Origin: Mytilus galloprovincialis
Taxonomy: Eukaryota; Mollusca; Bivalvia; Mytilida; Mytilidae
Assembly: GCF_965363235.1 (NCBI RefSeq)
Contig: NC_134842.1
Span: 36,311,958 to 36,375,957 of the forward strand
DNA length: 64,000 nucleotides
Direction: 5' to 3'
Position numbers and translations under genes: made by a program. The notes beneath the pieces were generated by a model. That model was given only the letters and a program-made list of their open reading frames with translations. It did no database searches and was not told the DNA's origin. Shown piece after piece: positions 1 through 11,649 of the stretch (positions are counted from its first letter, which is position 1; each line of letters opens with the position of its first letter).

Positions 1-440
1 GAAGTTGAAATTATTCCTTCGTAAATTTTACGGACGAGGTGATTAACCTAAATGAAATAACCTTTTCACAGCTGATATCGGATATGTTCCTTTTGTCGTA
101 ACTACAACACCCTTCCCTTTTCACGAATGTGACATTACGAATTATACTATTTACCGGATTTTTAATTACATAAGCAACACGACGGATGCTACATATGGGG
201 CAGGTTTTGTCTACCATTCCGGAGTACCTAAGATCACCCCAATTTTGGTGGGGCTCGTTTTGCTTAGTCTTTAGTTTTCTATGTTCTGTCTTCTGTACTA
301 TTATTTTTCTGTTTGTCTTTTTTATTTTTAGACATGGCGTTGTCAGTTTATTTTAAATCTATGAGTTTGACTGTCCGTCTGGTATCTTTCGTTTCTCTTT
401 TGAAAAATCCTAAATTAAAAAGAGCAAACATCCTTAGATT
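1..440 (+). repeat. Truncated 3' tail of an RT (Penelope-like?) element
   Basis: The opening bases resemble the end of the RT reading frame seen whole at 29962-32145 (the part coding for RKFYGHHHELVD), already degraded. They are followed by the shared 3' tail: a CCGGA...GATCACCC segment, then a segment containing GGCGTTGTCAGTTTATTTT and ending in GTATCTTTCG. The same tail recurs at 34160-34480 and 37935-38402 (+) and, inverted, at 8400-8632, 12985-13125 and 33795-33930. A 5'-truncated copy is what target-primed reverse transcription leaves. The left end lies outside the window. Confidence 0.7.
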
Positions 441-634
441 AATAAACAGCTAGTTTACATTTTTAGGGGAAGAGGGAGCACGGCGTGCATATGTTTTAGG
501 ACTATCCTCCTTGACATCTTTAGAATTCATGTTGTCCTTCATCTTCAAGTCACCAGGCGGCATTCAAAAGTGACCATTTTTTCTCATAACTGGTAGTAAC
601 TTTGAGCAGAGGTCATGGTTAAACATCATACAGA
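441..634. other. Intergenic, nothing recognised
   Basis: AT-rich sequence between the RT-element tail and the 620-bp repeat. No coding potential or repeat structure was recognised. Confidence 0.5.
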
Positions 635-1254
635 GCTACATTTCTATTTTTATAACTGTTTGTTGATACTTTTAAATTTCACCAAAACTGAATAAAATTA
701 AAGATATTTTGTCTAGGATTTCTCAACCTTTACTGAGTAGAATAGTTTGACATTTGTTTGCTTTAATATTTTTATATTTTTGTCCAACGAAGTTCGGGAT
801 GGGATATAGTGTTGCATCTGTCCGTCACAAACTTAATTTCTATCTATCTGTGGAAATATAAGAGATGAGGAATATAAATATGTTGTCAGTAGAGGCAATT
901 TTGATAGTAACGAGTTTCAGATCAAGTCTTGAAAAATGAAATAGATGATATTCCGTTTAATCAACTGCACTTAAAAGATATTCGATTTCATCAACTGCAT
1001 TTTTATAGCATAATCATAACTAATTGGACCAGTTCTGACGAATTAAAGTCATCTCAATATAATACAGATTGTTCATACAATATTTTGCACTTTTTATACC
1101 AAAAACCTCCATATTTCCGATCCAAAAATTTGATGCGTGCACCAATTTACTCTCTTGTAATATAAAGTTGAAAGCAGTTAAAACAAAATCAAGGCTGCAA
1201 ACGTCAGTCATTTTATTTGGGGTTCAATACAAAAAACAAGAATTATAATAAACC
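635..1254 (+). repeat. Flanking direct repeat R1 of the YR retroelement locus
   Basis: This 620-bp block recurs at 7517-8139 in the same orientation, with about ten differences by eye (roughly 1.5 percent). The pair brackets the tyrosine-recombinase retroelement. R1 ends about 16 bp before the element's first internal repeat, while R2 starts immediately after the element's last repeat. The block has no convincing reading frame. It contains a short internal near-duplication around 'ATCAACTGCA' (about 955-1000). It could be an outer terminal repeat of the element or a duplicated host block. Confidence 0.8.
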
Positions 1255-1270
1255 TCATAAAATATCATAC

Positions 1271-1473
1271 AAAATCTAATTTATTTTATAAATTCATTTA
1301 TGTCTATGTGGACAATTTCTATTTGAATTAAACAGTCAATTTGAACTAAGTGTATATTATGGAATTATCTAATTTTTATATTTAGCCAACCAATCAAATA
1401 ACAGATATGTTATGACGTAAAAATTTATCTGCGACAAGAAAGTTCGCAAAAATTTCTCTGGACAATTTTTGAT
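1271..1473 (+). repeat. YR element repeat A1
   Basis: A 203-bp block matching 6798-7000 with about one difference. It begins AAAATCTAATTTATTTTATA and ends CTGGACAATTTTTGAT. It is the left member of the split direct repeats. Confidence 0.9.
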
Positions 1474-1817
1474 TTATTAGTTTGTTTATATACACTCTGG
1501 TGACACTTCATTCACATAACAACATTCTATATCATTTGTTTATGGATTAATATTTATTCAGCGAGAGGTCAGTACAATAGTTAGTAGTTTATATACATTT
1601 AAAGTCATCAAGACTGTTGACCTACATTTGCCCACGCAAATACTCCGTGATCGATGAACTATACATTTGATGCTGACAATATTCATTAACGATCTGCCTG
1701 TATATAAGAAGATAACTATAGTAATTAACTTGAGATGAGGATTTATTATATTCGTTACGTACTACAATACCGTTAGCATAGTATTAGAAAGCAATTCATG
1801 TTCATATTATGTAATTA

Positions 1818-1900
1818 GTCATTCTGTTATGAAAGAACCATGTGACATTCTGTTATGAAAGAACCACGTGACATTATGTTGTGGAAGAATCATGTGACAG
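1818..1900 (+). repeat. 27-bp tandem repeat, about three units
   Basis: Three successive units of the type ACATTCTGTTATGAAAGAAC followed by CATGTG, the last one diverged. They lie in the leader of the YR element, just upstream of its first ORF. Confidence 0.8.
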
Positions 1901-1956
1901 TTTGACCGACTTTCAAACGTAAACAACTTCGGTAATAAACAGCTAGTGTATTCATT

Positions 1957-2550
1957 ATGGAGAAGTCCTCGTCTGGGAATATTTTACACGTGACTTTATT
2001 GGGTCACAGTTTTATAAGGAGGTTAAATCGCTTTATGAATAGTTTTGACATATTTGAAAATCTGCGTTTGTTGAAGTGTAACTTTTTAATTAATTGTCGT
2101 GCACAGGGTGGACTTACAGTAGCAAGACTAGCTCAGCAAAAACAATTATGTACTTTTAGTTGTCTCCCTCACATAATTGTTATACAGATAGTGGGAAATG
2201 ATGCTGCTAATAGGAGAACTAATGCATCCCAAGTTGCTCAAGACATTTTTGCGTTTGCGATGTATTTACACTATGGTTTGAATGTAAATCATGTCATAAT
2301 TGGACAATTGTTATGTAGGAGTGAATTGGTAACATCCGCAGGATACAATGATAAAGTTGTACAAGTAAACACAATTTTACAAGAGAAAATCAAAGAGCAT
2401 GATGAAAAGGCTATTTCTTTTTGGCACCACCGTGGTTTTTGGGATAATTTAAATTATTTGTGTTTTGACGGAGTGCACCTTAACCATTATGGAATGCGCA
2501 AATACTTTAAAAGTATTCGTTCTGCTGTACTTCATGCATCCAACCAGTGA
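1957..2550 (+). CDS. SGNH/GDSL-type hydrolase ORF carried by the YR retroelement
   Basis: A 197-residue frame inside the retroelement, upstream of the gag-like region. All four SGNH block landmarks are visible: LLGHSFIRRL near residue 15 (GxS nucleophile block), AQGG near residue 50, IVGND near residue 75 (Asn block), and DGVHLNHYG near residue 173 (Asp-x-x-His block). This family includes esterases and lipases acting on acyl or acetyl esters. SGNH domains are known accessory ORFs in Ngaro elements and some LINEs, where their role is unknown. The start is the first ATG of the frame. There is no signal peptide, so a cytoplasmic product is expected. Its place as the first ORF is notable, since in the vertebrate Ngaro elements I recall it lies elsewhere. 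Confidence 0.8.
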   Translation: MEKSSSGNILHVTLLGHSFIRRLNRFMNSFDIFENLRLLKCNFLINCRAQGGLTVARLAQQKQLCTFSCLPHIIVIQIVGNDAANRRTNASQVAQDIFAFAMYLHYGLNVNHVIIGQLLCRSELVTSAGYNDKVVQVNTILQEKIKEHDEKAISFWHHRGFWDNLNYLCFDGVHLNHYGMRKYFKSIRSAVLHASNQ

Positions 2551-2589
2551 TACTGTATTATATTGTTTATGTAGGTAAATTAATTTGTT

Positions 2590-2930
2590 ATAATACTTAA
2601 TTTGGAGTTAAAAGTACATTGTACTTTTATCAATTTCTAATGTTTTATGAACATTGCTCATATTTATATATATAAGTTGCTTTACTTACATTGTAAATAC
2701 ATTGTAATGTGTATCTAGGTGCTTACACAGTTGTGGGCTTATAGTACTGGTACATTGTACCTTATATTTGCACATTGTGTACTATCTTATATTCTACCAC
2801 ATTGTAGGTTAAGCAAAACTGCACAGACGGTTACATTTATTCAGCTTACAAAGTGAGCCACATTTGGTACATTGTACCTATAAATACATACATATACAGT
2901 GTACACACTGTGTACAATAAACTACATTTA
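2590..2930 (+). repeat. Cluster of GTACATTGTAC-like palindromic motifs
   Basis: Between the SGNH ORF and the gag-like region, ACATTGTA-type words recur many times. Examples are AGTACATTGTACTTTT, GGTACATTGTACCTTA, GGTACATTGTACCTAT, and looser forms such as CACATTGTGTAC and ACACACTGTGTACAAT. The sequence is non-coding. It could fold into small hairpins or serve as repeated binding sites. Confidence 0.6.
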
Positions 2931-3399
2931 GTATTTAAGCCATTGGCATTACAATTTTGTGTTGTGTATATTATACACAAACCAACATATTAACAATCTG
3001 ATTCTGTTTCAGTATCATCAGTTGAAGTCATAAAATTGCAATCAGCTCAACAACTGCCTCCCAAAAGAGGAAAATCCCGTCAAAGTGATCAACCAACTCA
3101 CAAAAAAAACAAAAAACAAATATTGATTACACAAAACTGGCAGCTGAGATCCTGCGTTTACAGTCAGACAAAACAAATGCAAGCAATCAGCCAACTACAT
3201 CTAGCGGTGTAAATATTGAGGCTGATATACATGTAGATACAGATGTTTCACAACATCAGCTACATGGAACGATTCAGATACCAACATCTACACAGAACGT
3301 TAACATTGATCCAGTTTCATGCACAGTATCAGCTCCTAATCCTACATCAGCAGCATCTGAGGAGAGCACAACACAAATACATGTAAATCCTACATGCAC

Positions 3400-4265
3400 A
3401 GTGGCACCTGATGATACAACTACATCAGTCTTGAACCCGTCATGCAGCACTTCTAAAGAATTTGATATTCAAACTGTGGTTGAAACACTTTTTTCAGGTG
3501 AGCCGCCAGTCAACACACATAATTCAAGTGAAAATTCACTTAAAATTCAAGTATCAGATGGCATCCCATTGGGGGCCACTGTTTCACAAAAAATTAAAGA
3601 GAAAATATGGTCAGATGAATTCATTGATATGAATAGTTTAACGTCTTCTTATGTAGAGGACCCATTCAGTTTATTTGTAAGTAATAGGAAATTTTTTTTG
3701 TACAATAACTCAAGGTCAAACAAACCTCCACTTTCCATTGAACAGTGGACATTTGCATATTTAGTTTTTTCAGATACTTACATTGAGAAATGCCCTGAGG
3801 AAGCAAGGCATTTACTTAAGTATGGTCATAGTATTAGGGAGATGTATGATTTATGTGGAGATGAACCTTGGAGAATTTATGATGAAAAATTTAGAAGGTT
3901 AAGAGAAACTATTAAGCTCCCTTGGGGGGAAACTGATTGATGAGTTATACACCAAATCAGCAAATTCAAGTAATACCCAAAACAAGAATTTTCGTGCCCA
4001 ACCAGCAAGAGAAAACAAAAGTTTTCAAAACCAAGGCAATACACAATACTACAATAAAAACATGCATTCAAACAATATCAAAACATGCATCTTGTTTAAC
4101 AGAGGACAAACTTGCAACAAACCTTGCTCATACAAGCATGTCTGCCACTTCTGTAAAGGCGCACACGCAAGATTTCAAAGCTCTGAATATAAACCACAGC
4201 AAAATGCACAACAGAACAAACAGGTGCCAAATCAGAAACAAAATACCAACGCCGGTAAACGCTGA
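3400..4265 (+). other. gag-like region of the YR retroelement (fossil)
   Basis: The first part resembles the conserved core of YR-retroelement gag-like proteins: an IPLGATVSQKIKEKIW stretch followed by a W/Y-rich block ending DEKFRRLRE. The later part contains a compact Cys/His cluster (CNKPCSYKHVCHFC), which suggests a zinc-binding nucleic-acid domain. Treated as a part of the fossil element. Confidence 0.65.
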
Positions 4266-6503
4266 GTTACTTGGACAGGAATTGCAGGGTTATGATATGG
4301 ATTTACGTAACATGTTAATACATGGTTTCACTTTTGGTTTTTCACTTAATTTCAAAGGTACACCAAGTAACAAAACATGTAAAAACCATAAATCAGCTAC
4401 AGAAAATCCAGATGTTGTGTACCTTAAATTGGCAAAAGAAAGTCTAAGTGGTCGCATTGCTGGGCCTTTTAAAGAACCTCCATTTTCATTGTTTGTTTGT
4501 TCACCTCTAGGGTTGGTTCCAAAGTCAGATGGGAAATTTCGTTTAATTCATGATTTGTCATTTCCAAAAGATGATTCAATTAACTTAGGTATTCCTATGG
4601 AATATTCTGCTGTTTCATATGATTCTATTGATAATGTTGTTCAATTGGTCAAATCATATTGTCAATCCTGTCAAATGGCTAAAACCGATGTTGAAAATGC
4701 ATTTCGCATTATCCCGATACAGAAATCTGACTACAATCTTTTAGGTTTTAACTGGAATGGGTTTTTCTACTATGATAAATGTCTTCCAATGGGTGCAAGT
4801 AGTGCCCCAAAAACTTTTGAGACTTTAAGTGTAGCATTACAGTGGATAATGCAGAAAAAATATCGGTCAGGTGGCATGTCACATATTTTAGATGATTTTT
4901 TATTTGTTGGTCCCCCTCAATCACAAAAATGCAACCAAGATTTGCAAACTTTTATTCAGTTATGTAATCGACTAGGTATTCCCATAAAAAAGGAAAAAAC
5001 AGTCTTACCTACAATTGTCATAACCATTTACGGTATAGAGGTAGATTCTAATATAATGGAATGTAGGCTACCACAAGAGAAAATTGAAAAAATTGCATGA
5101 ATTTTCTAGGAGGAAGAAAGTTACTCTAAGGCAGTTACAATCCTTAATTGGTCTCCTCAATTTTGCCTCTAACGTGGTTTGTCCAGGCCGTGCATTCCTG
5201 AGAAGACTTATTGACCTCACAATAGGAGTCTCTCATCCGTGTCATTATATTAGACTAACTAGAGAGTCTAAAGCAGATATTGGTATTTGGAAATCCTTTA
5301 TTGATCATTTTAATGGAAAATCAGTTTTTTATGCTGATAAATGGCTTTCTTCTGACAGTTTATCATTGTATACTGATGCAGCTGGTTCTCTAGGTTTTGC
5401 AGGTGTTATTGGTTATAAATGGTTTGCAATGGCTTGGCCAAAACATCTGGAACACCATCAAATAGCAACAAAGGAAATGTTTCCTATTGTGCTTGCACTT
5501 GAATTATGGGGCGAACACATTCAAAACACCAAAGTATTGTTTTTGTCTGACAACATGGCAGTTGTTCAAATCATCAACAAACAAACATGTAAAGACATAA
5601 TCTTAATGAGACTAGTTCGACGTCTGGTTGCTGTTGCCTTAAAATACAACATTCTATTCAAAACTAAACACATTCCGGGTAAAACAAATATTATAGCTGA
5701 TAGCCTTTCACGTTTACAATTTCAGAAAGCACCGAAGGCAGCACCATGGTTGGAACAAAGTCCAATTCTTGTTCCCCAACATTTGTTGGAGATTTGACTG
5801 ATGAAGCCAAACGTTTAATAAATTCAGCCTTGACACCCTCTACCAAAGCTTCATACCAAAAAACATGGCAAAAGTTAATTGAATTCCTGGGTCACCAACA
5901 TATCTCTCTGCCGCTTCAGCTAACTTTATAGGCAATTTGTTCACTAAAGGTTTAATACCTGCTACAATAGCATCACATATTTCTGCTTTCAGTTATGTAC
6001 ATAAAATGTTAAACATTCAGGACCCTACAGCTTTATTCATTATTCGCAAAGCTTTGAAAGGTTGTGAAAATCTAACCCCATCTGCAGATGCAAGACTACC
6101 AATTACAAAAGCAATCCTTGACAAGATGATCATAAACTTACCATCAGTAGTCAGACTCCATGTTCATCAACTTTTACTAAAAACAATATTTTTGGTAGCA
6201 TTTAATGGCTTTTTTAGGCTTGGAGAGCTTGTTGTAAGATCAAAACAGTCTATAGGGAGAGTACTTCAGCGTCAAGATATTTTGTTTACTTGGGAAAAGG
6301 GCATATTAAAGGGTGTTGAATTAACACTAAGGTTTTTTAAAAATAACAAAACTAACAAACCAGTAACAATTTTCTTGTCAGCATTGCCAAGCTCCCCTAG
6401 AATTTGTCCTGTTAATACATTATATGCTTTTGTGAACACTTTCAAGCATAATACGGGCCCATTATTTCAACATATGGATGGCGTGGGCTCATTCATCTTT
6501 TAG
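4260..6503 (+). other. pol region of the YR retroelement: RT, RNase H, tyrosine recombinase (fossil)
   Basis: The order is reverse transcriptase (LVPKSDGKFRLIHDLS, the LPMGASSAP turn and an LDDF core), then an RNase H-like domain (YTDAAGSLGFAG, ending in the IADSLSRL motif shared by DIRS-class and related elements), then a tyrosine-recombinase/integrase-like domain with the GLIPATIASHISAFSYVHK core-binding region. RT plus RNase H plus tyrosine recombinase, with no aspartic protease or DDE integrase, separates DIRS/Ngaro elements from Gypsy-type elements. The region appears broken in a few places. Confidence 0.8.
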
Positions 6504-6523
6504 GTAAAGCTGAATTCGCTTGG

Positions 6524-6800
6524 GCCTTTTTTGTACGCCATCTTTTTTGTAGGCTGGCTTTTTATCAGGGGAGTTAAATCAGGGGCATTTAAATGTTACC
6601 ATTTGTAAGATTAACTCCCCTGTTGTTGTAAATAATTTTGATCGTCGTTTTTAATAAATGACATTTTGATTGGAATTTTTTTCCTTGTTACTATTGCCTC
6701 CAAAAAACCGAGCAAAGTGTGTCCTGATATTAGTGGCTGTTTATATTTGGTATTCTCAGTTTTGATATACATTTATAACACTGGTCACATTAGACATAAA
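6524..6800 (+). repeat. YR element repeat B1
   Basis: A 277-bp block matching 7240-7516 with about seven differences by eye. It begins GCCTTTTTTGTACGCCA and ends CACATTAGACATAAA. It abuts A2 directly, as expected for the copied circle junction of split-direct-repeat elements. Confidence 0.9.
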
Positions 6801-7000
6801 ATCTAATTTATTTTATAAATTCATTTATGTCTATGTGGACAATTTCTATTTGAATTAAACAGTCAATTTGAACTAAGTGTATATTATAGAATTATCTAAT
6901 TTTTATATTTAGCCAACCAATCAAATAACAGATATGTTATGACGTAAAAATTTATCTGCGACAAGAAAGTTCGCAAAAATTTCTCTGGACAATTTTTGAT
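6798..7000 (+). repeat. YR element repeat A2
   Basis: The second copy of the 203-bp A repeat, nearly identical to 1271-1473. It is followed by about 240 bp of spacer rich in GTACGCCACCTTTT-like words before B2. Confidence 0.9.
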
Positions 7001-7239
7001 CCCACCACCTACCCCAATAACTTACCACCTTGTATAAACGAGGTGGGTTTTATAATTTGTTTTTAAATTTATTTTCTTTATTTATATGATATTTTACCAC
7101 TTTGTTGATCGTGGTTATGTTGTTTTTTTTATACGCCACCTTTTGTTAGTGGCCTATTTCAATTTATTTGTCTTTTTTGTATGGCCTTTTTTGTACGCCA
7201 CCTTTTTTGTAGGCTGGCTTTTTATTTGTACACGGCCTT

Positions 7240-7516
7240 GCCTTTTTTGTACGCCACCTTTTTTGTAGGCTGGCTTTTTATCAGGGGAGTTAAATCAGGG
7301 GCATTTAAATGTTATCATTTGTAAGATTAACTCCCCTGTTGTTGTAAATAACTTTGATCGTCGTTTTTAATAAATGACATTTTGATTGGAATTTTTTTCC
7401 TTGTTACTATTGCCTCCAAAAAACCGAGCAAGGTGTGTCCTGATATAAGTGGTTGTCTATATTTGGTATTCTCAGTTTTGATATACATTTATAACACTGG
7501 TCACATTAGACATAAA
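7240..7516 (+). repeat. YR element repeat B2
   Basis: The second copy of the 277-bp B repeat. It marks the right end of the element; the flanking repeat R2 starts at the next base. Confidence 0.9.
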
Positions 7517-8139
7517 GCTACATTTCTATTTTTATAACTGTTTGTTGATACTTTTAAATTTCACCAAAACTGAATAAAATTAAAGATATTTTGTCCAGGA
7601 TTTCTCAACCTTTACTGAGTAGAATAGTTTGACATTTGTTTGCTTTAATATTTTTATATTTTTTGTCCAACGAAGTTCGGGATGGGATATAGTGTTGCAT
7701 CTGTCCGTCACAAACTTAAATTCTATCTATCTGTGGATATATAAGAGATGAGGAATATAAATATGTTGTCAGTAGATGCAATTTTGATAGTAACGAGTTT
7801 CAAGATCAAGTCTTGAAAAATGAAATAGATGATATTCCGTTTAATCAACTGCACTTAAAAGATATTCGATTTCATCAACTGCATTTTTATAGCATAATCA
7901 TAACTAATTGGACCAGTTCTGACGGATTAAAGTCATCTCAATATAATACAGATTGTTCATACAATATTTTGCACTTTTTTATACCAAAAACCTCCATATT
8001 TCCGATCCAAAAATTTGATGCGTGCACCAATTTACTCTCTTGTAATATAAAGTTGAAAGCAGTTAAAACAAAATCAAGGCTGCAAACTTCAGTCATTTTA
8101 TTTGGGGTTCAATACAAAAAACAAGAATTATAATAAACC
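7517..8139 (+). repeat. Flanking direct repeat R2
   Basis: A copy of 635-1254 with about ten differences. It begins GCTACATTTCTATTTTTATA right after the B2 repeat and ends at AATTATAATAAACC. Confidence 0.85.
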
Positions 8140-8400
8140 AAGTCCAAGGTCTGTCGTCCATTAGATTCTCCGTCTTCTCTTCCCTTGACACTTCTTCTGT
8201 CAAATCGAATTAAACTTTTAAACAACAATTGGTATATTCTATTTGATAACATTTATCCAATCCTCTAGCTAACCAACAAACATTGCCTTTGTTTGAAAAT
8301 TGAACAAAAGTATTATATTTTATCTAGTAAATTGTTTAAGTTAAATCATTAAATCTGACTAGGTTGAATTATAATAATTAAACATATCAGTATACTGTCC
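8140..8400. other. Intergenic, nothing recognised
   Basis: AT-rich filler between R2 and an inverted RT-element tail. No coding signal. Confidence 0.5.
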
Positions 8401-8632
8401 TTTGTGACTAAGAAGGGCCGAAAGATACCCGAGTAAAAGTCCCTCATAGATCGAAAATAAACAACATGGCTAAAAAAGAAAAAAAAACAACAGATAAATG
8501 ATATTACACAAGAGACAACATAGAAAACCAAAGAATAACAAACACGAACCCCCCCCCCCCCCAAAAAAAAATGGGGTGATCTCAGGAGATCCAGAAAGGT
8601 AAGCAAGTCCTGCTCCATATGTGGCATCCAAT
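8400..8632 (-). repeat. Inverted RT-element 3' tail fragment with poly-C tract
   Basis: The reverse complement matches the tail at 200-420 and 34290-34480: the 'actaagaagggccgaaagat' end, an 'aacatggctaaaaaag' core and 'ggggtgatctcaggagatcc'. It includes a homopolymer C run followed by an A run at about 8549-8571. Confidence 0.75.
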
Positions 8633-8729
8633 TCTTTATGACTCCTTATTTAAATGTTAACTCAATGAATTGTTGTTGATACTAGATTGTTATTCATCAT
8701 AGAATATCAAGGAGTGAAGTTGAAACAAC

Positions 8730-8970
<241 letters not shown>

Positions 8971-9409
8971 AGTTTTTTATCCGGAGATTTTAGAAACACA
9001 GTTAATTCCTATAACTATTCTTTATAAACCTAACATATTTTCTCCCATAACTTATTTTGGAGATATTCAGGTTTTTTTTTAAATTTTGTTTCTGTATGTT
9101 TCATATTTCTATTCCAAACGGATGGGAAAAAAAACAACAACAAAAAATGCTAACACCATGCAAACCGTGACAAAATATCGACTTTGAATAAAAAAAAAGT
9201 TATTAGAGGGATCCTTTTTATGAAAATGTTTCTCATGAGTCAAAAGCTATTTTTCTTCAAACAGTGGTGGATGATAGAATTTAAATAGTGTCATTGATAT
9301 TGTAAGTGCTGAATACAGTCATAAACAGACAGTCATGATTTAGCTGATGACAATTTAATTCACAGTTATAATCCAGATTCTCAACAAACTTTTGTTTAAT
9401 GTCATCTAA

Positions 9410-9415
9410 TTTATT
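9410..9415 (-). promoter_or_regulatory. AATAAA polyadenylation signal of the nSTAND3-ankyrin gene
   Basis: An AATAAA on the minus strand about 80 bp beyond the stop codon of the last exon. It is the first canonical signal downstream. Confidence 0.5.
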
Positions 9416-9496
9416 TGGTAAGAACTTATTATAATGCTTATATTCGAAGTATATTTTGAAAGTACGTTACGATAACTGATTATATTATCATGCGTA

Positions 9497-11649
9497 TCAT
9501 GTATCTTCGGTAAAGTCTAGTTCTGTTAAATGAGCGAGTTTCAATGGAGTTTCCCCATTGTTATTTGCAGCATTAATGCTAGCCCCTAGTTTGAATAAAG
9601 CTCTAGCTGTTTCAAAATGCTGGTTTTGAATAGCAAGCAGTAAGGGCGATGATCCATTTGCATCACTCAATTCCATATCGGCCCCACGGTTAAATAAAAC
9701 TTCAGCACATTTCAAATGTCCATTTTTCGCAGCAGCCAAAAGAGCTGAGGTTTTCCCTTCATGTTCAAATCTTTGCCAATTTAAATCAGCGTTCCCGTCG
9801 ATCAAAGCCATTACACTTTCTAAATGTCCACCCTGTGCTGCAAGTATTATTGGTGTAGTTCCATGATCACAATAGAGGTTTGGGTCACCATTGTATTTCA
9901 ACAGTTGTTTTATTACTTCAGTATGACCTCTATCAGCTGCAAGTAACATAGGTGAACCACCGTGGTCTCTGACTAAATTTGGGTTCGCCCCATGTTGAAG
10001 CATATATTCAACCACATCTGGATGGTTTTGTCTTGCTGCGTATAATAATGGTGGAAAACCGGAGAAGTATTCACCTATTTTAGGATTTTCTAACATTTGT
10101 AGTTGTGATTTCACATTGATATCAACACCTATTGATATAAGATATTTAACAACGTCTATTTTACCATACCCTGCTGCAAAGTGCAAAGGTGTTGTATGCA
10201 CTTTCAATACATTCAAAAATTTTAACTTATCCTCATTTTTCGAAAGAACGTCTTTAAGTATTTCGCAAAGTCCTAGTCTACACAACCAATGAATTGGTGA
10301 TGCTGATAAAATAGCAACATCTAAGGCAAATTTTGTATACTCTCTTATATCTTTAAGTTGTGGACTTTGTTTATGGGGCGCTATTGCCATCATTTCAAGC
10401 ATTTTGGATTTGTCCATTGTCATTAATTCTTTATGAAAGTTGCTCTGAAACTCTTCGTCAATAAAAGAAGGATGTAAGAAAACGTTTGCAGAATCCCCAA
10501 ATTCAATATCTCGAATAAATCTATTTGCAAGCATACCTTGAAATTTTGAACTCACAATTATTTCAATCATTATGTTATCGTCATCTTTTTCTGATGGTTT
10601 AGTCCGGACATATTCTCTTATAATTGATGAACCACCATATTCAAGAATCATCTCAATATTATCCATTCCATAAGTATGTGCCACTGCACTAGTGATGCTA
10701 TCGTGTAAAATTTTATAAACTGGATGATTGTTGATAAAGTAAGTACCTGAAAGAGCGTCAAATCCGCTCTTCAATGATTTAAAACAATCTGTGTCGCCCG
10801 TTGAAATATGACAAGAGTTAATAATGCTGAGGATTTTTTTTGTGTCCGTAATATTGGCTGCTAAAAATTTAATATTTTGGCAAGCAGCTAAATCATTAAT
10901 ATCAAATACGTTTTCATGCATAAAGGCTAACACAATACAACAATAATGAAAACGTTCGACATCCAAAAACTCTTTCAAATCTTCTATGAGAACAGAACAA
11001 GGATCGACTGTATCATATCTATAGCGATTTGGATTTGAGCTTATGACATGGCAAAACAGTGGGAATCCGGGATGATAGGAATCAGTTGTCATTTTGTTTA
11101 TTATATTACAATCTAAATCTTTCCCTGTTCGCTTGATAGTTTCAGCTAAGATGCCGTTTTTATCTTTAACGGAAAGACGATTCATTTCTGATGAAAAATC
11201 AATAATATTTTCTCTAAAAATAGTTTCCTTTATTCGGATTTCATTTTTCTTAAATAACGGTTTTCTAATGGTGGCTACTATTTTTATATGTCCGCCAGCT
11301 AGAACATCTCGAAGTCTTTTAGACATTTGAACCCAGTCAACCAGAGAACTTTCGTTCATACACTGCTTACCAAGTGGATCATTAACAAGAAAAAATTGAT
11401 GTTTATCTATACTGATTGCATTAATTAGTTCATTTGGATTAAAGATTTCTAAAACCTTAAATGAAGGAAGTTTGTGTCTGTATTGAAGGGCTGCATGTTT
11501 TGCACTGACAGTTTTCCCTTCGCCTGAGGCTCCAATCAGAGTTACACAATTCTTGCTTTCCAATGCATCCATCACCAATGAAGACATGCTTGTTTCAAAG
11601 TAAAATTCGTCCATCTTTTCCCAAACTTCTAAAGTCGTCGGCATAAATT
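9497..11649 (-). CDS. Last exon: nSTAND3 NTPase domain plus ankyrin repeats
   Basis: A 2153-nt terminal exon entered in phase 1 at an AG acceptor (11651-11650). The start resembles nSTAND3 domains of bivalve proteins (VWEKMDEFYFET), then Walker A GASGEGKT (bases about 11533-11510), a Walker B-like FFLVNDP, and an IVATIRKPLF sensor-like strand. After a helical linker come about seven ankyrin repeats from about base 10195 to 9520, with TPLHFAAGYGKIDVVKYLI, SPMLLAADRGHTEVIKQLL and TPIILAAQGGHLESVMALI as clear units; SPIHWLCRLGLCEILKDVL is a weaker first unit. The frame is open to the stop near 9497. An in-frame ATG exists at the exon start, so a shorter cytosolic form is conceivable. Confidence 0.9.

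Larger units (their letters stand above)
1271..7516 (+). mobile_element. Tyrosine-recombinase retroelement, Ngaro/DIRS-like (fossil)
   Basis: This is a YR retrotransposon fossil of about 6.2 kb. The repeats have the order A1 (1271-1473), coding region, B1 (6524-6800), A2 (6798-7000), B2 (7240-7516). That split-direct-repeat arrangement is typical of Ngaro/PAT-type elements that integrate through a circular intermediate. Parts in order: SGNH-hydrolase-like ORF (1957-2550), gag-like region with a Cys/His cluster (about 3400-4265), reverse transcriptase (about 4260-5100), RNase H (about 5100-5790) and tyrosine recombinase (about 5750-6500). A1/A2 differ by about 0.5 percent and B1/B2 by about 2.5 percent by eye, so the insertion looks young. 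The coding part appears broken, with a small number of breaks. The family call rests on the repeat layout plus the recombinase region. Confidence 0.85.

Noticed and set aside
1818-1900. Tandem repeat considered as a CRISPR-like array
   Set aside because: Units are directly adjacent without spacers, in a eukaryotic retroelement leader.
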